A DNA stretch of 50,734 bases, taken from positions 1 to 50,734 of the forward strand of contig JAPOHD010000058.1 in NCBI GenBank assembly GCA_026671195.1, given 5' to 3'. Position numbers and translations under genes: made by a program. Shown here one piece after another: positions 34,495 through 42,737 of the stretch. Below the pieces are notes generated by a model that saw nothing but the letters and a program-made list of their open reading frames with translations, had not been told where the DNA came from and made no database searches. The first letter of the stretch is position 1, and each line of letters begins with the position of its first letter. The stretch is from Draconibacterium aestuarii (GTDB lineage Bacteria > Bacteroidota > Bacteroidia > Bacteroidales > Prolixibacteraceae).

Positions 34495-35373
34495 ATGAAA
34501 GTTTGTGGGTTTACGTTTATTCGAAATGCCGAAAAGTTTGATTTTCCAATTCTGGAAGCGATAACTTCTGTGCTTCCTATTTGCGATCATTTTGTTGTTG
34601 CCGTTGGAAAATCGGACGATGGCACCCGCAAATTCATTGAAGATTTGGCGCCCAGAAAAATTACCATTGTTGATACCGTTTGGGACGAGTCGCTAAAAAA
34701 TGGGGGTGTTGTTTATGCTTCGGAAACCGATAAGGCGTTTGATGCAGTTCCTGAAGGATTTGACTGGTGTTTTTACATTCAGGGCGACGAGGTGGTTCAT
34801 GAAAAGTATTTGCCCGTAATAAAGGAAACCATGCGTAATCATCTTGATAAAAGAGAAGTGGAAGGCCTGCTGTTTGATTACAAACATTTTTACGGGAATT
34901 ACGATTATGTGGGGGATTGCAGGCATTGGTACCGTAAAGAGATTCGAGTAATTCGTAACGATAAAAACATCCGGTCGTACCGCGATGCCCAGGGATTTAG
35001 AAAAAATAACGAGAAACTAAATGTGGTGCCCGTTGACGCTGAAATTTACCATTACGGATGGGTGCGGCATCCAAAATTTATGCAGGAAAAGGTAAATTCA
35101 GTAAAAGCATTTTACAAAGGTATTTCAGAAGAAGAAGCCAGTAAAATTGCTTCGCAAAATGAGTTTAACTATGAAGCAGAATACGATGCACTGGCAAAAT
35201 TTGAAGGAACACATCCTGCAGTAATGCGCGAACGTATAAATCGTTTAAACTGGGAAGTGGATGTTGATTTGAAAAAGGTAAATATGAAGCTTAAATACCG
35301 GGTTCTCTACAAAATTGAAAAATGGTTTGGTGTGCGTTTGTTCGAATACCGGAATTATAAAGTGCTGAAATAG
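34495..35373 (+). CDS. Family 2-type glycosyltransferase
   Basis: The 292-residue protein begins MKVCGFTFIRNAEKFDFPILEAI, in the style of GT2 enzymes that handle a nucleotide sugar with a GT-A fold. The metal-binding motif is probably DWCFYIQGDE near 95-105 (a QxDE-like DxD variant), and VIRNDKNIRSYRDAQGF and DAEIYHYGWVR follow. The C-terminal part is helical and basic. It should act at the cytoplasmic side of the inner membrane on a surface glycan; the acceptor is unknown. It follows the membrane protein by 2 bp. A convergent repeat/terminator lies after it. Confidence 0.85.
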   Translation: MKVCGFTFIRNAEKFDFPILEAITSVLPICDHFVVAVGKSDDGTRKFIEDLAPRKITIVDTVWDESLKNGGVVYASETDKAFDAVPEGFDWCFYIQGDEVVHEKYLPVIKETMRNHLDKREVEGLLFDYKHFYGNYDYVGDCRHWYRKEIRVIRNDKNIRSYRDAQGFRKNNEKLNVVPVDAEIYHYGWVRHPKFMQEKVNSVKAFYKGISEEEASKIASQNEFNYEAEYDALAKFEGTHPAVMRERINRLNWEVDVDLKKVNMKLKYRVLYKIEKWFGVRLFEYRNYKVLK

Positions 35374-35377
35374 CCTT

Positions 35378-35455
35378 GTCATTTCAAACCTGAGGAACGA
35401 AGATGAAAAATCTGTTTCAATGATGAGATTTCTCCTCATTCTTCGTTGAAATGAC
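35378..35455. repeat. Palindromic intergenic repeat between convergent genes
   Basis: The outer arms GTCATTTCAA (35378-35387) and TTGAAATGAC (35446-35455) pair perfectly. Much of the inside also pairs, with AACGAAGATGA against TCATTCTTCGTT. Elements of this wording (ending in AAATGAC, with 'GAAATCT' inside) recur between convergent genes in many Bacteroidetes genomes. It likely acts as a bidirectional terminator for the glycosyltransferase and nucleotidyltransferase genes. Confidence 0.75.
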
Positions 35456-35457
35456 GG

Positions 35458-36177
35458 TTATTTAAATAATTCTCTGGCTTCTGCCAGCTTAGCCGGTTTG
35501 CCAACATCAATCCACAAATCGGAGTTGTCGAAATAACCTTTAATCTTTTTTGTTTTTGCCAGTTCCAAATAAACCTGCACAATTGAAAACCGGTCTTCTT
35601 CGGGCATAAATTGGAATAATTCAGGCTGAATTATATGAATTCCGCTAAAAGCCATTTCCACTGCTTCTTCAAAATTATCAGGTACCGAAATAATCGTTTC
35701 GCCTGTTTTTTTATTGAGCCAACCAACCAGGTTTTTGTTCTGGTCGAATTTAAAGTAACGCTCTGTTTTGCGCTGGCGAACCACCACAGTTGCCAGTGCG
35801 CCCGATTTTAAATGTTCTTCTTTTAAAACCTTTAAATTGAGGTTGCTTAAAATATCAACGTTGTATATTAAAACCGGAGAGTTACCCGTAAAAAACGGGA
35901 CTGCTTTTTTTAGCCCGCCACCGGTTTCCAGCAGCTTGTCCGATTCGTCGGAAATATGAACCGGAATTCCCCAGTCTTTACTTTCAATAAAATCAATTAC
36001 CAGTTTTGAAAAGTGGTGCACATTCACCACAATCTCCTCAACACCTTCGGCTTTTAATTTTTCGATAGCACGTTGAAGCAAGGTTTTACCACCAATTTCA
36101 ACCAGTGCTTTGGGTTTGCTGGCTGTTTCGTTTTGCAAACGAGTACCCAAACCGGCGGCAAATAACATTGCTTTCAT
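35458..36177 (-). CDS. Sugar-1-phosphate nucleotidyltransferase (MurU-like)
   Basis: The 239-residue protein has the nucleotidyltransferase signature AAGLGTRL (7-14) followed by KPKALVEIGGK. It continues with VVNVHHF, a conserved glycine pair in LETGGGLKKA, and NVDIL, the metal-binding Asp of the NTP_transferase fold. Size and motifs fit MurNAc-1-phosphate uridylyltransferase (MurU) or related mannose/glucose-1-phosphate nucleotidyltransferases, cytoplasmic enzymes that make UDP- or GDP-sugars. MurU recycling needs the kinase AmgK, which I do not see nearby, so the substrate is open. It faces the glycosyltransferase gene tail-to-tail. Confidence 0.85.
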   Translation of the reverse strand: MKAMLFAAGLGTRLQNETASKPKALVEIGGKTLLQRAIEKLKAEGVEEIVVNVHHFSKLVIDFIESKDWGIPVHISDESDKLLETGGGLKKAVPFFTGNSPVLIYNVDILSNLNLKVLKEEHLKSGALATVVVRQRKTERYFKFDQNKNLVGWLNKKTGETIISVPDNFEEAVEMAFSGIHIIQPELFQFMPEEDRFSIVQVYLELAKTKKIKGYFDNSDLWIDVGKPAKLAEARELFK

Positions 36178-36239
36178 TGCGTTATAGTTTTATTTGAAAA
36201 ACAGATTCGCAGGTAGCTGTTCAGCACCAAACGAAAAGA

Positions 36240-36683
36240 TTAGCGTATTCTGTCCAAACTTCTTACCAAAGCCTCGTCTTTACCAATGGCACGAATGGCC
36301 AGCCAATCGAGGATTGCCGCAACAATTGGAAGAGCAACCGGAATTTTAAAGGCAACGGTTACATCGTCGAAACTGGCGTAGGTAAAATAAAAAAACATAC
36401 CAAATAAACCCAATAACAGGAGAATGGTAAAGCCCAGAACACGAATCTGAAGAATACGTTTTTTAAACAGGAAAATAGCCACTAAATGCAATACTGTTAT
36501 TATTCCGATAAAAATCAGAAATGGTAATCCACTAAAAAGAAGTTCTTCTCCTTTAAATATTCCAAAAGCGTTAAAAATGTGCAGTTGATCGTTTACAATA
36601 ATATCTGCAAATTTCTGTACGCACAGCGAGCCAATTAAAAGTCCCGCTACCAGCATAAATATTGTTTGAATTCTTTGAATCAT
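36240..36683 (-). CDS. DUF4293 membrane protein
   Basis: The 147-residue protein fits DUF4293 (PF14126), a family confined to Bacteroidetes. It begins MIQRIQTIFMLVAGLLIG and ends LAIRAIGKDEALVRSLDRIR, both family-typical. Four membrane helices are visible (about 6-24, 50-68, 78-98, 108-132). The frame extends upstream to 36815, but the extra 44 residues are phenylalanine-rich and unlike the family, so I use the ATG at 36683. A TATTTTTG -7 box lies at 36706-36699 on the minus strand. Function is unknown. Confidence 0.88.
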   Translation of the reverse strand: MIQRIQTIFMLVAGLLIGSLCVQKFADIIVNDQLHIFNAFGIFKGEELLFSGLPFLIFIGIITVLHLVAIFLFKKRILQIRVLGFTILLLLGLFGMFFYFTYASFDDVTVAFKIPVALPIVAAILDWLAIRAIGKDEALVRSLDRIR

Positions 36684-36698
36684 TGTCTTTTTTTTTTG

Positions 36699-36706
36699 CA
36701 AAAATA
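36699..36706 (-). promoter_or_regulatory. -7 box (TATTTTTG on the minus strand) for the DUF4293 gene
   Basis: This is an exact TAnnTTTG match on the minus strand, 15 bp upstream of the chosen start at 36683. Its position supports the internal start over the longer frame. Confidence 0.4.
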
Positions 36707-36861
36707 GGGTTTCCTGATGTTTCTCAAAATCAAATTGAAAACTGTTGCAAAAAAATAGAGAAGAAAGGCTACTTTTAAAGAGAAAAAGGAAGAATCGGCT
36801 AAACAATAAAAACAAAGGGTTGTTTCTTGAATAATATTTAAAAGTTAAATAAAAATCAACG

Positions 36862-39597
36862 ATGGATAAATTTTCGTCCGTAGGAAACCAGGAGCTTGAG
36901 GCGATAGAAGACCTTTACCAATCTTTTCTTGAAGACCCGGCCTCGGTAGATCAGAGTTGGCAACAATTTTTTGCAGGATTCGAGTTAGCACAAAAGCAGT
37001 ACCCCGAAAAGCCCTCTGGCATTAAGTCGGAACATATTGATAAAGAATTTGCAATATTAAACTTAATACATGGTTATCGTCAACGTGGCCATTTGTTTAC
37101 CAAAACCAATCCGGTACGTGCCCGTCGAACCTATTCGCCAACGCTTGCTATCGAGAATTTTGGATTGGCAGCAAAAGATCTGGAAACTACATTTCAGGCA
37201 GGTAACGAAATCGGTATAGGACCGGCAAAATTGAAAGATATTGTTGCGCATTTGGAAGATACCTACTGTCGTTCGGTGGGAGTTGAATACGTTTACATGC
37301 GTCACCCCGAAGTGGTTCATTGGCTTCGCGAACGTATGGAAAGTACAAAAAACTCAGAAGCCTATCCCGATGAAAAACGCAAGCATTTCTTTTACCATTT
37401 AAAGCTGGCTGTGGGATTCGAAAACTTCATTCATAAAAAATTTGTCGGGCAAAAACGTTTTTCTCTGGAAGGCGCAGAAGCTATAATACCTGCTTTGGAT
37501 GCTGTTATAGAAAAAGGATCTGAGCTGGGTATGGAAGAGTTCATAATGGGTATGGCGCATCGCGGGCGATTAAATATTCTGGCCAATATTCTGGAAAAAC
37601 CCTACCAAAATATTTTCAAGGAATTTTACGGTAAGGAGTACGAAGACGACATTACGCAAGGCGATGTAAAATACCATTTGGGATATGAAAATGAGGTAGT
37701 AACCGACTTTGGTAAAAAAGTGAAGTTAAAGTTATTGCCCAATCCATCGCATTTGGAAACTGTTGCTCCTATTGTGGAAGGTATGGTTCGTTCGCAAATT
37801 GAGTCGAAATACGAAAGAAACTACGATAAAGCAGCTGCCATCGTAATTCATGGCGATGCTGCCATTGCAACCCAGGGAGTTGTTTACGAAACTACTCAAA
37901 TGTCGCAATTGCCGGGATATAAAACCGGGGGAACCATTCATCTGGTAATTAATAACCAGGTTGGATTTACAACACCATATACCGAAGCTCGTTCGAGTAC
38001 CTATTGTACCGATGTGGCCAAGGTAACTCGTTCTCCCGTATTTCATGTAAATGGCGACGATGTGGAAGCATTGATCTGGACGGTGAAACTGGCTATGGAA
38101 TTCCGTCAGAAATTTCATTCAGATGTTTTTATCGACATTTTGTGTTACCGGAAATATGGGCATAACGAAGGCGACGAGCCACGTTTTACTCAACCCATGT
38201 TGTACAAAGCCATATCAAAGCACAAAAATCCTCGCGATATTTATGCCGATAAATTGAACGGGCTGGGCATAATGACACTCGATGAGTCGCGACAAAAAGT
38301 AAAGGAGTTCGACCAGTTTTTGGAAGGAAAATTCAAGGAGTCTGAAAAAATTGAAAAACTTCAGATTCGAAAATTCTTGTTGAATGAATACAAAGATTAC
38401 GAAATGCCTTCAAAGGTCGGTTTTGATGAATCTTTAGAGACAGGAGTTGATATTGATACGATTAAAACTGTTGCTGCGAAGATTAATACGCTCCCCACTG
38501 ATTTACCTTTTTTCAAGAAAGTAAACCGGATAATTTCCGACCGAAAAATGATGATTCATGACGATAGATTGGATTGGGCGATGGGAGAGCTACTGGCTTA
38601 CGGAACTTTATTGGCTGAAGGTCATCCGGTTCGTTTAAGCGGCCAGGATAGCGAACGCGGAACATTTGCTCACCGGCATGCAGCTTTTACTGTTGAAGGT
38701 GCCGAAATGAAGTATTTTCCGCTAAAACATATTTCAGAAAATCAGGCACGATTTAAAGTGTACAATTCACTGCTTTCGGAGTATGCTGTTCTGGGTTTTG
38801 AATATGGTTATTCATTGGCTCAGCCCAACGGGCTTACCATCTGGGAGGCACAATTTGGCGATTTCCATAATGTAGCGCAGGTAGTTATCGATCAATACAT
38901 TACTTCTGCTTTCGAAAAGTGGGGGCTGATGAATGGTTTGGTATTGTACCTTCCGCATGGTTACGAAGGACAGGGACCGGAACATTCCAGCGCCCGAATT
39001 GAACGATTTTTGGAGTTGTCGGCCAATAATAATATTCAGGTAGTAATACCTACAACTCCGGCAAATATGTTTCATTTGTTACGCCGGCAGATTAAAATGA
39101 ATACTCGTTTGCCTTTGGTAATTTTTACGCCCAAAAGTTTGTTGCGTCATCCGCAGGTTCAGTCAACAGTTGAGGATTTGGCCAGTGGCAGCTTTCAGGA
39201 GATAATTGACGATAAACTTGCCAACCCTGAGTTGGTTGAAAAAGTAGTGTTTACATCCGGCAGATTGTATTACGACCTGGAGAAATATAAAGTTGAGAAT
39301 GGTTTAAGTAATGTAGCTGTTGTGCGGATGGAACAGATTTATCCTATTCCAAACAAACAAATCAACGAGATTTTGAAAAAATATAAAAAATCAACCGAGT
39401 TGATTTGGACACAGGATGAACCGGAAAATATGGGAGCATGGCCATTTATTAATCGAAAACTGGGTTGGTTAGGATTTAAATCAGTAACTCGTCCGGAAAG
39501 TGCAAGTCCGGCAGCCGGTTTAATGGAAAAACACAAACAAAGTCTGGATTTGATTCTGGAAACCGTTTTTAAACAAAAAGAAGTGGCGGTAGTTTAA
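36862..39597 (+). CDS. sucA: 2-oxoglutarate dehydrogenase E1 component
   Basis: The 911-residue thiamine diphosphate enzyme decarboxylates 2-oxoglutarate in the TCA cycle and hands succinyl to E2. The N-terminal region starts MDKFSSVGNQELEAIEDLYQ, as in SucA, and the peptide VGQKRFSLEGAE (near 190-202) is a SucA marker. The ThDP-binding part includes MGMAHRGRLN (near 228-237), HGDAA(I)ATQGV and GHNEGDEP (near 434-441). The transketolase-like domain has GQDSERGTFAHRHA near 592-605. Full-length and intact. The E2 gene follows after 139 bp in the same direction, so they form a likely operon, though an E3 gene is not present here. Confidence 0.97.
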   Translation: MDKFSSVGNQELEAIEDLYQSFLEDPASVDQSWQQFFAGFELAQKQYPEKPSGIKSEHIDKEFAILNLIHGYRQRGHLFTKTNPVRARRTYSPTLAIENFGLAAKDLETTFQAGNEIGIGPAKLKDIVAHLEDTYCRSVGVEYVYMRHPEVVHWLRERMESTKNSEAYPDEKRKHFFYHLKLAVGFENFIHKKFVGQKRFSLEGAEAIIPALDAVIEKGSELGMEEFIMGMAHRGRLNILANILEKPYQNIFKEFYGKEYEDDITQGDVKYHLGYENEVVTDFGKKVKLKLLPNPSHLETVAPIVEGMVRSQIESKYERNYDKAAAIVIHGDAAIATQGVVYETTQMSQLPGYKTGGTIHLVINNQVGFTTPYTEARSSTYCTDVAKVTRSPVFHVNGDDVEALIWTVKLAMEFRQKFHSDVFIDILCYRKYGHNEGDEPRFTQPMLYKAISKHKNPRDIYADKLNGLGIMTLDESRQKVKEFDQFLEGKFKESEKIEKLQIRKFLLNEYKDYEMPSKVGFDESLETGVDIDTIKTVAAKINTLPTDLPFFKKVNRIISDRKMMIHDDRLDWAMGELLAYGTLLAEGHPVRLSGQDSERGTFAHRHAAFTVEGAEMKYFPLKHISENQARFKVYNSLLSEYAVLGFEYGYSLAQPNGLTIWEAQFGDFHNVAQVVIDQYITSAFEKWGLMNGLVLYLPHGYEGQGPEHSSARIERFLELSANNNIQVVIPTTPANMFHLLRRQIKMNTRLPLVIFTPKSLLRHPQVQSTVEDLASGSFQEIIDDKLANPELVEKVVFTSGRLYYDLEKYKVENGLSNVAVVRMEQIYPIPNKQINEILKKYKKSTELIWTQDEPENMGAWPFINRKLGWLGFKSVTRPESASPAAGLMEKHKQSLDLILETVFKQKEVAVV

Positions 39598-39736
39598 TTA
39601 CATTTGAATAAGAATAAAAGGTGTGAGAATGAAGTAACTTCGGTATTCCGGCTTCTGACTTCCGGCTTTTAATCAAAAAAATATAGAATTCCGGTATAAT
39701 AACTAAATAAAGGTATTCAAAGAAATAAAAAATAGC

Positions 39737-40987
39737 ATGATACTCGAAATCAAAGTTCCCAGTCCGGGAGAATCAATAACCGAAGTTGAAATTGGCAGTT
39801 GGCTTGTTGAAGATGGTGCAGTTGTTTCCAAAGATCAGGAGATTGCAGAAGTTGAATCAGATAAAGCGACTTTAACCATTGTTGCCAGCGAAGGTGGAAA
39901 AATTACGATTAAAGCAGAAGAGGGGCAGGCAGTGCCGGTTGGCGAAGTGGTTTGTACAATTGATACCAGTGTTGCATCCGCTGCCCCGGCAGAGGTTAAT
40001 CCCGAGGAAAGTATTCCTGCAAAGTCGGAACCGGCGGCAGAAATGAAAGAACCGGTTGCTACAAAGGAAGAAGTAAACGCAGCAGCTGAATTCGACAAAG
40101 TAAAAGTTACTTCGGTGGCCAAAGAGATAATGAAGGAACATGATCTTTCGATCGACGATGTAATTGCCGGACTAAAAAGATTGGGAAAAAAGGAAGTGGA
40201 GGCAGTTGTTAATGCTCCGCAAACTTTAGCCCCGTTTGTTGCTCCCAAAGAGGCCAGTCGCGACACAGACCGTCAGCGCATGTCGAGCTTACGTCGGAAA
40301 TTAAGTGCACGTTTGGTTTCGGTAAAAAACGAAACAGCCATGTTGACTACGTTTAACGAAATTGACATGAGTTTTGTAATGAACCTCAGAAAACAAAACC
40401 AACAGAAGTTTATCGACAAACATGGTTTTAAACTGGGTTTTATGTCGTTTTTCACAAAAGCAGTTGCTATTGCTGCCGAAGCGCATCCAATGGTAAATGC
40501 ACAAATTGATGGCGACGAGATTGTTTCTCCACAGTTTGTCGATGTTGGAATTGCCGTTTCAACTCCAAAGGGATTGATGGTACCAATTGTACGAAATGCA
40601 GAAAGTAAATCGATTCCTGAAATCGAACTGGAAATAAAAGAACTTGCAGAGAAAGCACGCACCAAAAAGATATCGGTGGAAGAATTAACCGGAGGAACCT
40701 TCACCATTACAAATGGGGGAGTATTTGGATCCCTGCTTTCAACCCCGATTATTAATCCGCCGCAATCGGCAATTTTAGGCATGCACAATATTGTTGAGCG
40801 CCCGGTTGCTGTTGATGGTGATGTGGTAATTCGGCCAATGATGTATGTAGCCTTGTCGTACGATCATCGCATTATCGACGGAAAAGATTCGGTTGGATTT
40901 TTAGTGAAAGTAAAAGAAATGATTGAAAATCCGGAACGAATGTTTACGGAGGGCAAAGATGCCGCTGAGTTGTTGTTGGGAATTTAA
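39737..40987 (+). CDS. sucB: 2-oxoglutarate dehydrogenase E2 (dihydrolipoyl succinyltransferase)
   Basis: The 416-residue protein has an N-terminal lipoyl domain (1-78) with the lipoylated Lys43 in VESDKATL, and an Ala/Pro/Glu-rich linker (about 80-120). A short subunit-binding region (about 122-155) follows, then the catalytic acyltransferase domain (about 180-416) with [13 protein letters not shown] and the catalytic histidine in [12 protein letters not shown]. The substrate-type call (succinyl) comes from the neighbour sucA. The subunit-binding region lacks the usual GTGxxGR stretch, so E3/E1 binding may differ. The hairpin at 41028-41069 ends the operon. Confidence 0.94.
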   Translation: MILEIKVPSPGESITEVEIGSWLVEDGAVVSKDQEIAEVESDKATLTIVASEGGKITIKAEEGQAVPVGEVVCTIDTSVASAAPAEVNPEESIPAKSEPAAEMKEPVATKEEVNAAAEFDKVKVTSVAKEIMKEHDLSIDDVIAGLKRLGKKEVEAVVNAPQTLAPFVAPKEASRDTDRQRMSSLRRKLSARLVSVKNETAMLTTFNEIDMSFVMNLRKQNQQKFIDKHGFKLGFMSFFTKAVAIAAEAHPMVNAQIDGDEIVSPQFVDVGIAVSTPKGLMVPIVRNAESKSIPEIELEIKELAEKARTKKISVEELTGGTFTITNGGVFGSLLSTPIINPPQSAILGMHNIVERPVAVDGDVVIRPMMYVALSYDHRIIDGKDSVGFLVKVKEMIENPERMFTEGKDAAELLLGI

Positions 40988-41027
40988 CCTTTAAAAGAGT
41001 ATTCGGATTGTAAACCAGAAGAATATG

Positions 41028-41069
41028 AAAAAGATGTCATCTGAAATTTAAAAACGGATGACATCTTTT
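41028..41069. terminator. Bidirectional terminator between sucB and the small lipoprotein gene
   Basis: AAAAGATGTCATC (41029-41041) pairs perfectly with GATGACATCTTTT (41057-41069) across a 15-base loop. A and T runs on the two sides let it serve both convergent genes. Confidence 0.85.
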
Positions 41070-41083
41070 AGTTTGTGGTAACA

Positions 41084-41533
41084 TTAGTTTTGTGGAGGCA
41101 TACCCGGGCCACCCGACTCTCTTTGCCCTCTTCTTGACCTCATTTCTTTCTGATAAATCTCGTATTTTTCCCACTGCTCATCCGAAAGAACTTCTTTTAT
41201 TTTTTTGTTTTGTTCTTCGCGCATTTTCTGCATTTCTTCGCGCATGCCTTCAAAACCGTTACCGCTGTTTTGCATTTCTTCGCGCATTTTGGCCATGTTT
41301 TCAAAATTATCACTCATAACCTGACGGATCTCTTTTTCCTGTTTGTTGCTTAAATCCAGTGTTTCATCCATTTGTTGAATCTGGCGATCCATCATTGCTT
41401 CAGGATCGAAATTACCGGGTCCCATACCGCCTCCAGAACCAAAATTTTGTTGAGAATTTTGTTTATTAGCCTGGTTACACGATGTTACCAGCGCCACTGC
41501 AAATACCATAACTACAAATACAATTCTGTTCAT
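41084..41533 (-). CDS. Small Met/Gln-rich helical lipoprotein (Spy/CpxP-like)
   Basis: The 149-residue lipoprotein (VTSC, Cys19) has a Gly/Met/Pro-rich linker, then a helical region (about 48-135). It contains repeated MREEMQ motifs and an LSDEQWEKYEIYQKEM segment, resembling the LTXXQ/Spy periplasmic chaperones and their Bacteroidetes relatives. A low-complexity Gly/Pro tail closes it. It could bind unfolded proteins or metals in the periplasm, but that is inference. It stands alone and converges on sucB. Confidence 0.75.
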   Translation of the reverse strand: MNRIVFVVMVFAVALVTSCNQANKQNSQQNFGSGGGMGPGNFDPEAMMDRQIQQMDETLDLSNKQEKEIRQVMSDNFENMAKMREEMQNSGNGFEGMREEMQKMREEQNKKIKEVLSDEQWEKYEIYQKEMRSRRGQRESGGPGMPPQN

Positions 41534-41913
41534 TTGTTCTATTTTTTTATTTGATTTGAAATAAACTTCTGTTCCGGTTTTTTGTGCTTTACATATAAAA
41601 ATTGCAGTATTAGATGTTTTTGCTTTAAAATGGTTTAACCATTTTCGAACTATTTTTTTTCAAAATTACGGCGACCTTTAAACAATAAGTGCTCCAACGG
41701 AAACAACGACCACTTCAACTCAAGAGACTACTGCTTTATATGAAGCAATAATCTCTTTGGGTGAAACAACGACAGGTTTAAGTCAAGTGATTTCAGTAGA
41801 AGATACCATTCTTAATCGAAAGAATTAGATCTTTCAAACCAACTGCTTTAATCACTTTTTTTATTTAATTAGTTTTTAGTATTCTTGTAGTTCAATACCT
41901 AAAACCAATAATA
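41534..41913. other. Intergenic region with a start-less open frame and a direct repeat
   Basis: I see no complete gene. The stretch 41685-41828 is open in one frame (45 sense codons after TAA ACA ATA, ending in TAG at 41826-41828) but lacks ATG. Its translation is threonine-rich with ETTTTSTQE and later LGETTTGLSQ. The repeated wording GAAACAACGAC...TCAAG starts near 41700 and 41772. It may be a gene remnant. The rest is AT-rich and likely holds the divergent promoters. A near -7 box (TATTCTTG, 41880-41887) precedes the ThuA gene. Confidence 0.35.
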
Positions 41914-42675
41914 ATGAAATCAAAAATTCTGGTACTGCTGCTTGCAGTTTTAATTTCGGGAATATCGTGTGCACAAAATGATGCAGAGTATAAAGAACCG
42001 CTAAATATTTTGGTTTTTAGCAAAACCTCCGGATTCAGGCATGCATCCATTTCGTCGGGATTAAAAATGCTTTACGATCAAAGTCAAAAACAAAATTGGG
42101 TAATTACTGCTACCGAAGATGAGTCGATATTACGTGATGATCTTCTTGCCAAAATAGATGTAGTTGTTTTCTTAAATCCAACCGGCGATGCCATTGGTGA
42201 AGAAGGACAGAAAGCTTTTGAAAAATTTATGAGTGGCGGTAAAAGCTTTGTAGGTATTCATGCTGCGGCCGACTGCGAATACGACTGGCCATTTTACGGG
42301 AACCTGGTGGGTGCCTATTTTCTTACCCATCCGCCGGCACAAAAGGCAACTGTAATTTTCGAAAACTACGACCACCCGGCCATGAAACCATTTGAAGGCA
42401 TGGAAAGTTACACAACAGTTGACGAATGGTATTCATTCAAAGAAAATCCCCGGACAAAAGTTAATGTACTGGCTCGTTTGGACGAAAGCACCATCAAAAA
42501 ATCGAATAACGACAAATGGCGTATGAACGACCACCCACTGATTTGGTGGACCGAAAAAGATGACGTTCGCGCATTTTACACCGTTTTTGGTCATACCCAT
42601 GAAGCCTTCCAGGATGAACTTGTAATTGAACACATTACAAATGCTATAAACTGGGCTGGAAAAAGAATAGACTAA
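41914..42675 (+). CDS. ThuA-like domain lipoprotein
   Basis: The 253-residue protein has a lipoprotein-type signal (ISGISC, Cys19). A ThuA-like domain (PF06283, about 28-250) follows, a glutamine amidotransferase-like fold without the usual catalytic triad. Family stretches are NILVFSKTSGFRHASI near 30-46, VVFLNPTGD near 85-93, GGKSFVGIHAAADCEYDWP near 108-126 and DHPLIWWTEKDDVRAFYTVFGHTHEA near 205-230. Homologues are linked to trehalose or 3-keto-glycoside metabolism and occur widely in Planctomycetes and Bacteroidetes. It lies 62 bp before the GH20 gene, so a role in glycan breakdown is plausible. Confidence 0.88.
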   Translation: MKSKILVLLLAVLISGISCAQNDAEYKEPLNILVFSKTSGFRHASISSGLKMLYDQSQKQNWVITATEDESILRDDLLAKIDVVVFLNPTGDAIGEEGQKAFEKFMSGGKSFVGIHAAADCEYDWPFYGNLVGAYFLTHPPAQKATVIFENYDHPAMKPFEGMESYTTVDEWYSFKENPRTKVNVLARLDESTIKKSNNDKWRMNDHPLIWWTEKDDVRAFYTVFGHTHEAFQDELVIEHITNAINWAGKRID

Positions 42676-42737
42676 TAATAAATAACTAGAAACGAAGGGA
42701 ATTTGCAGCATAGCGAGTTCCCTTTTATTTTTTTGAT

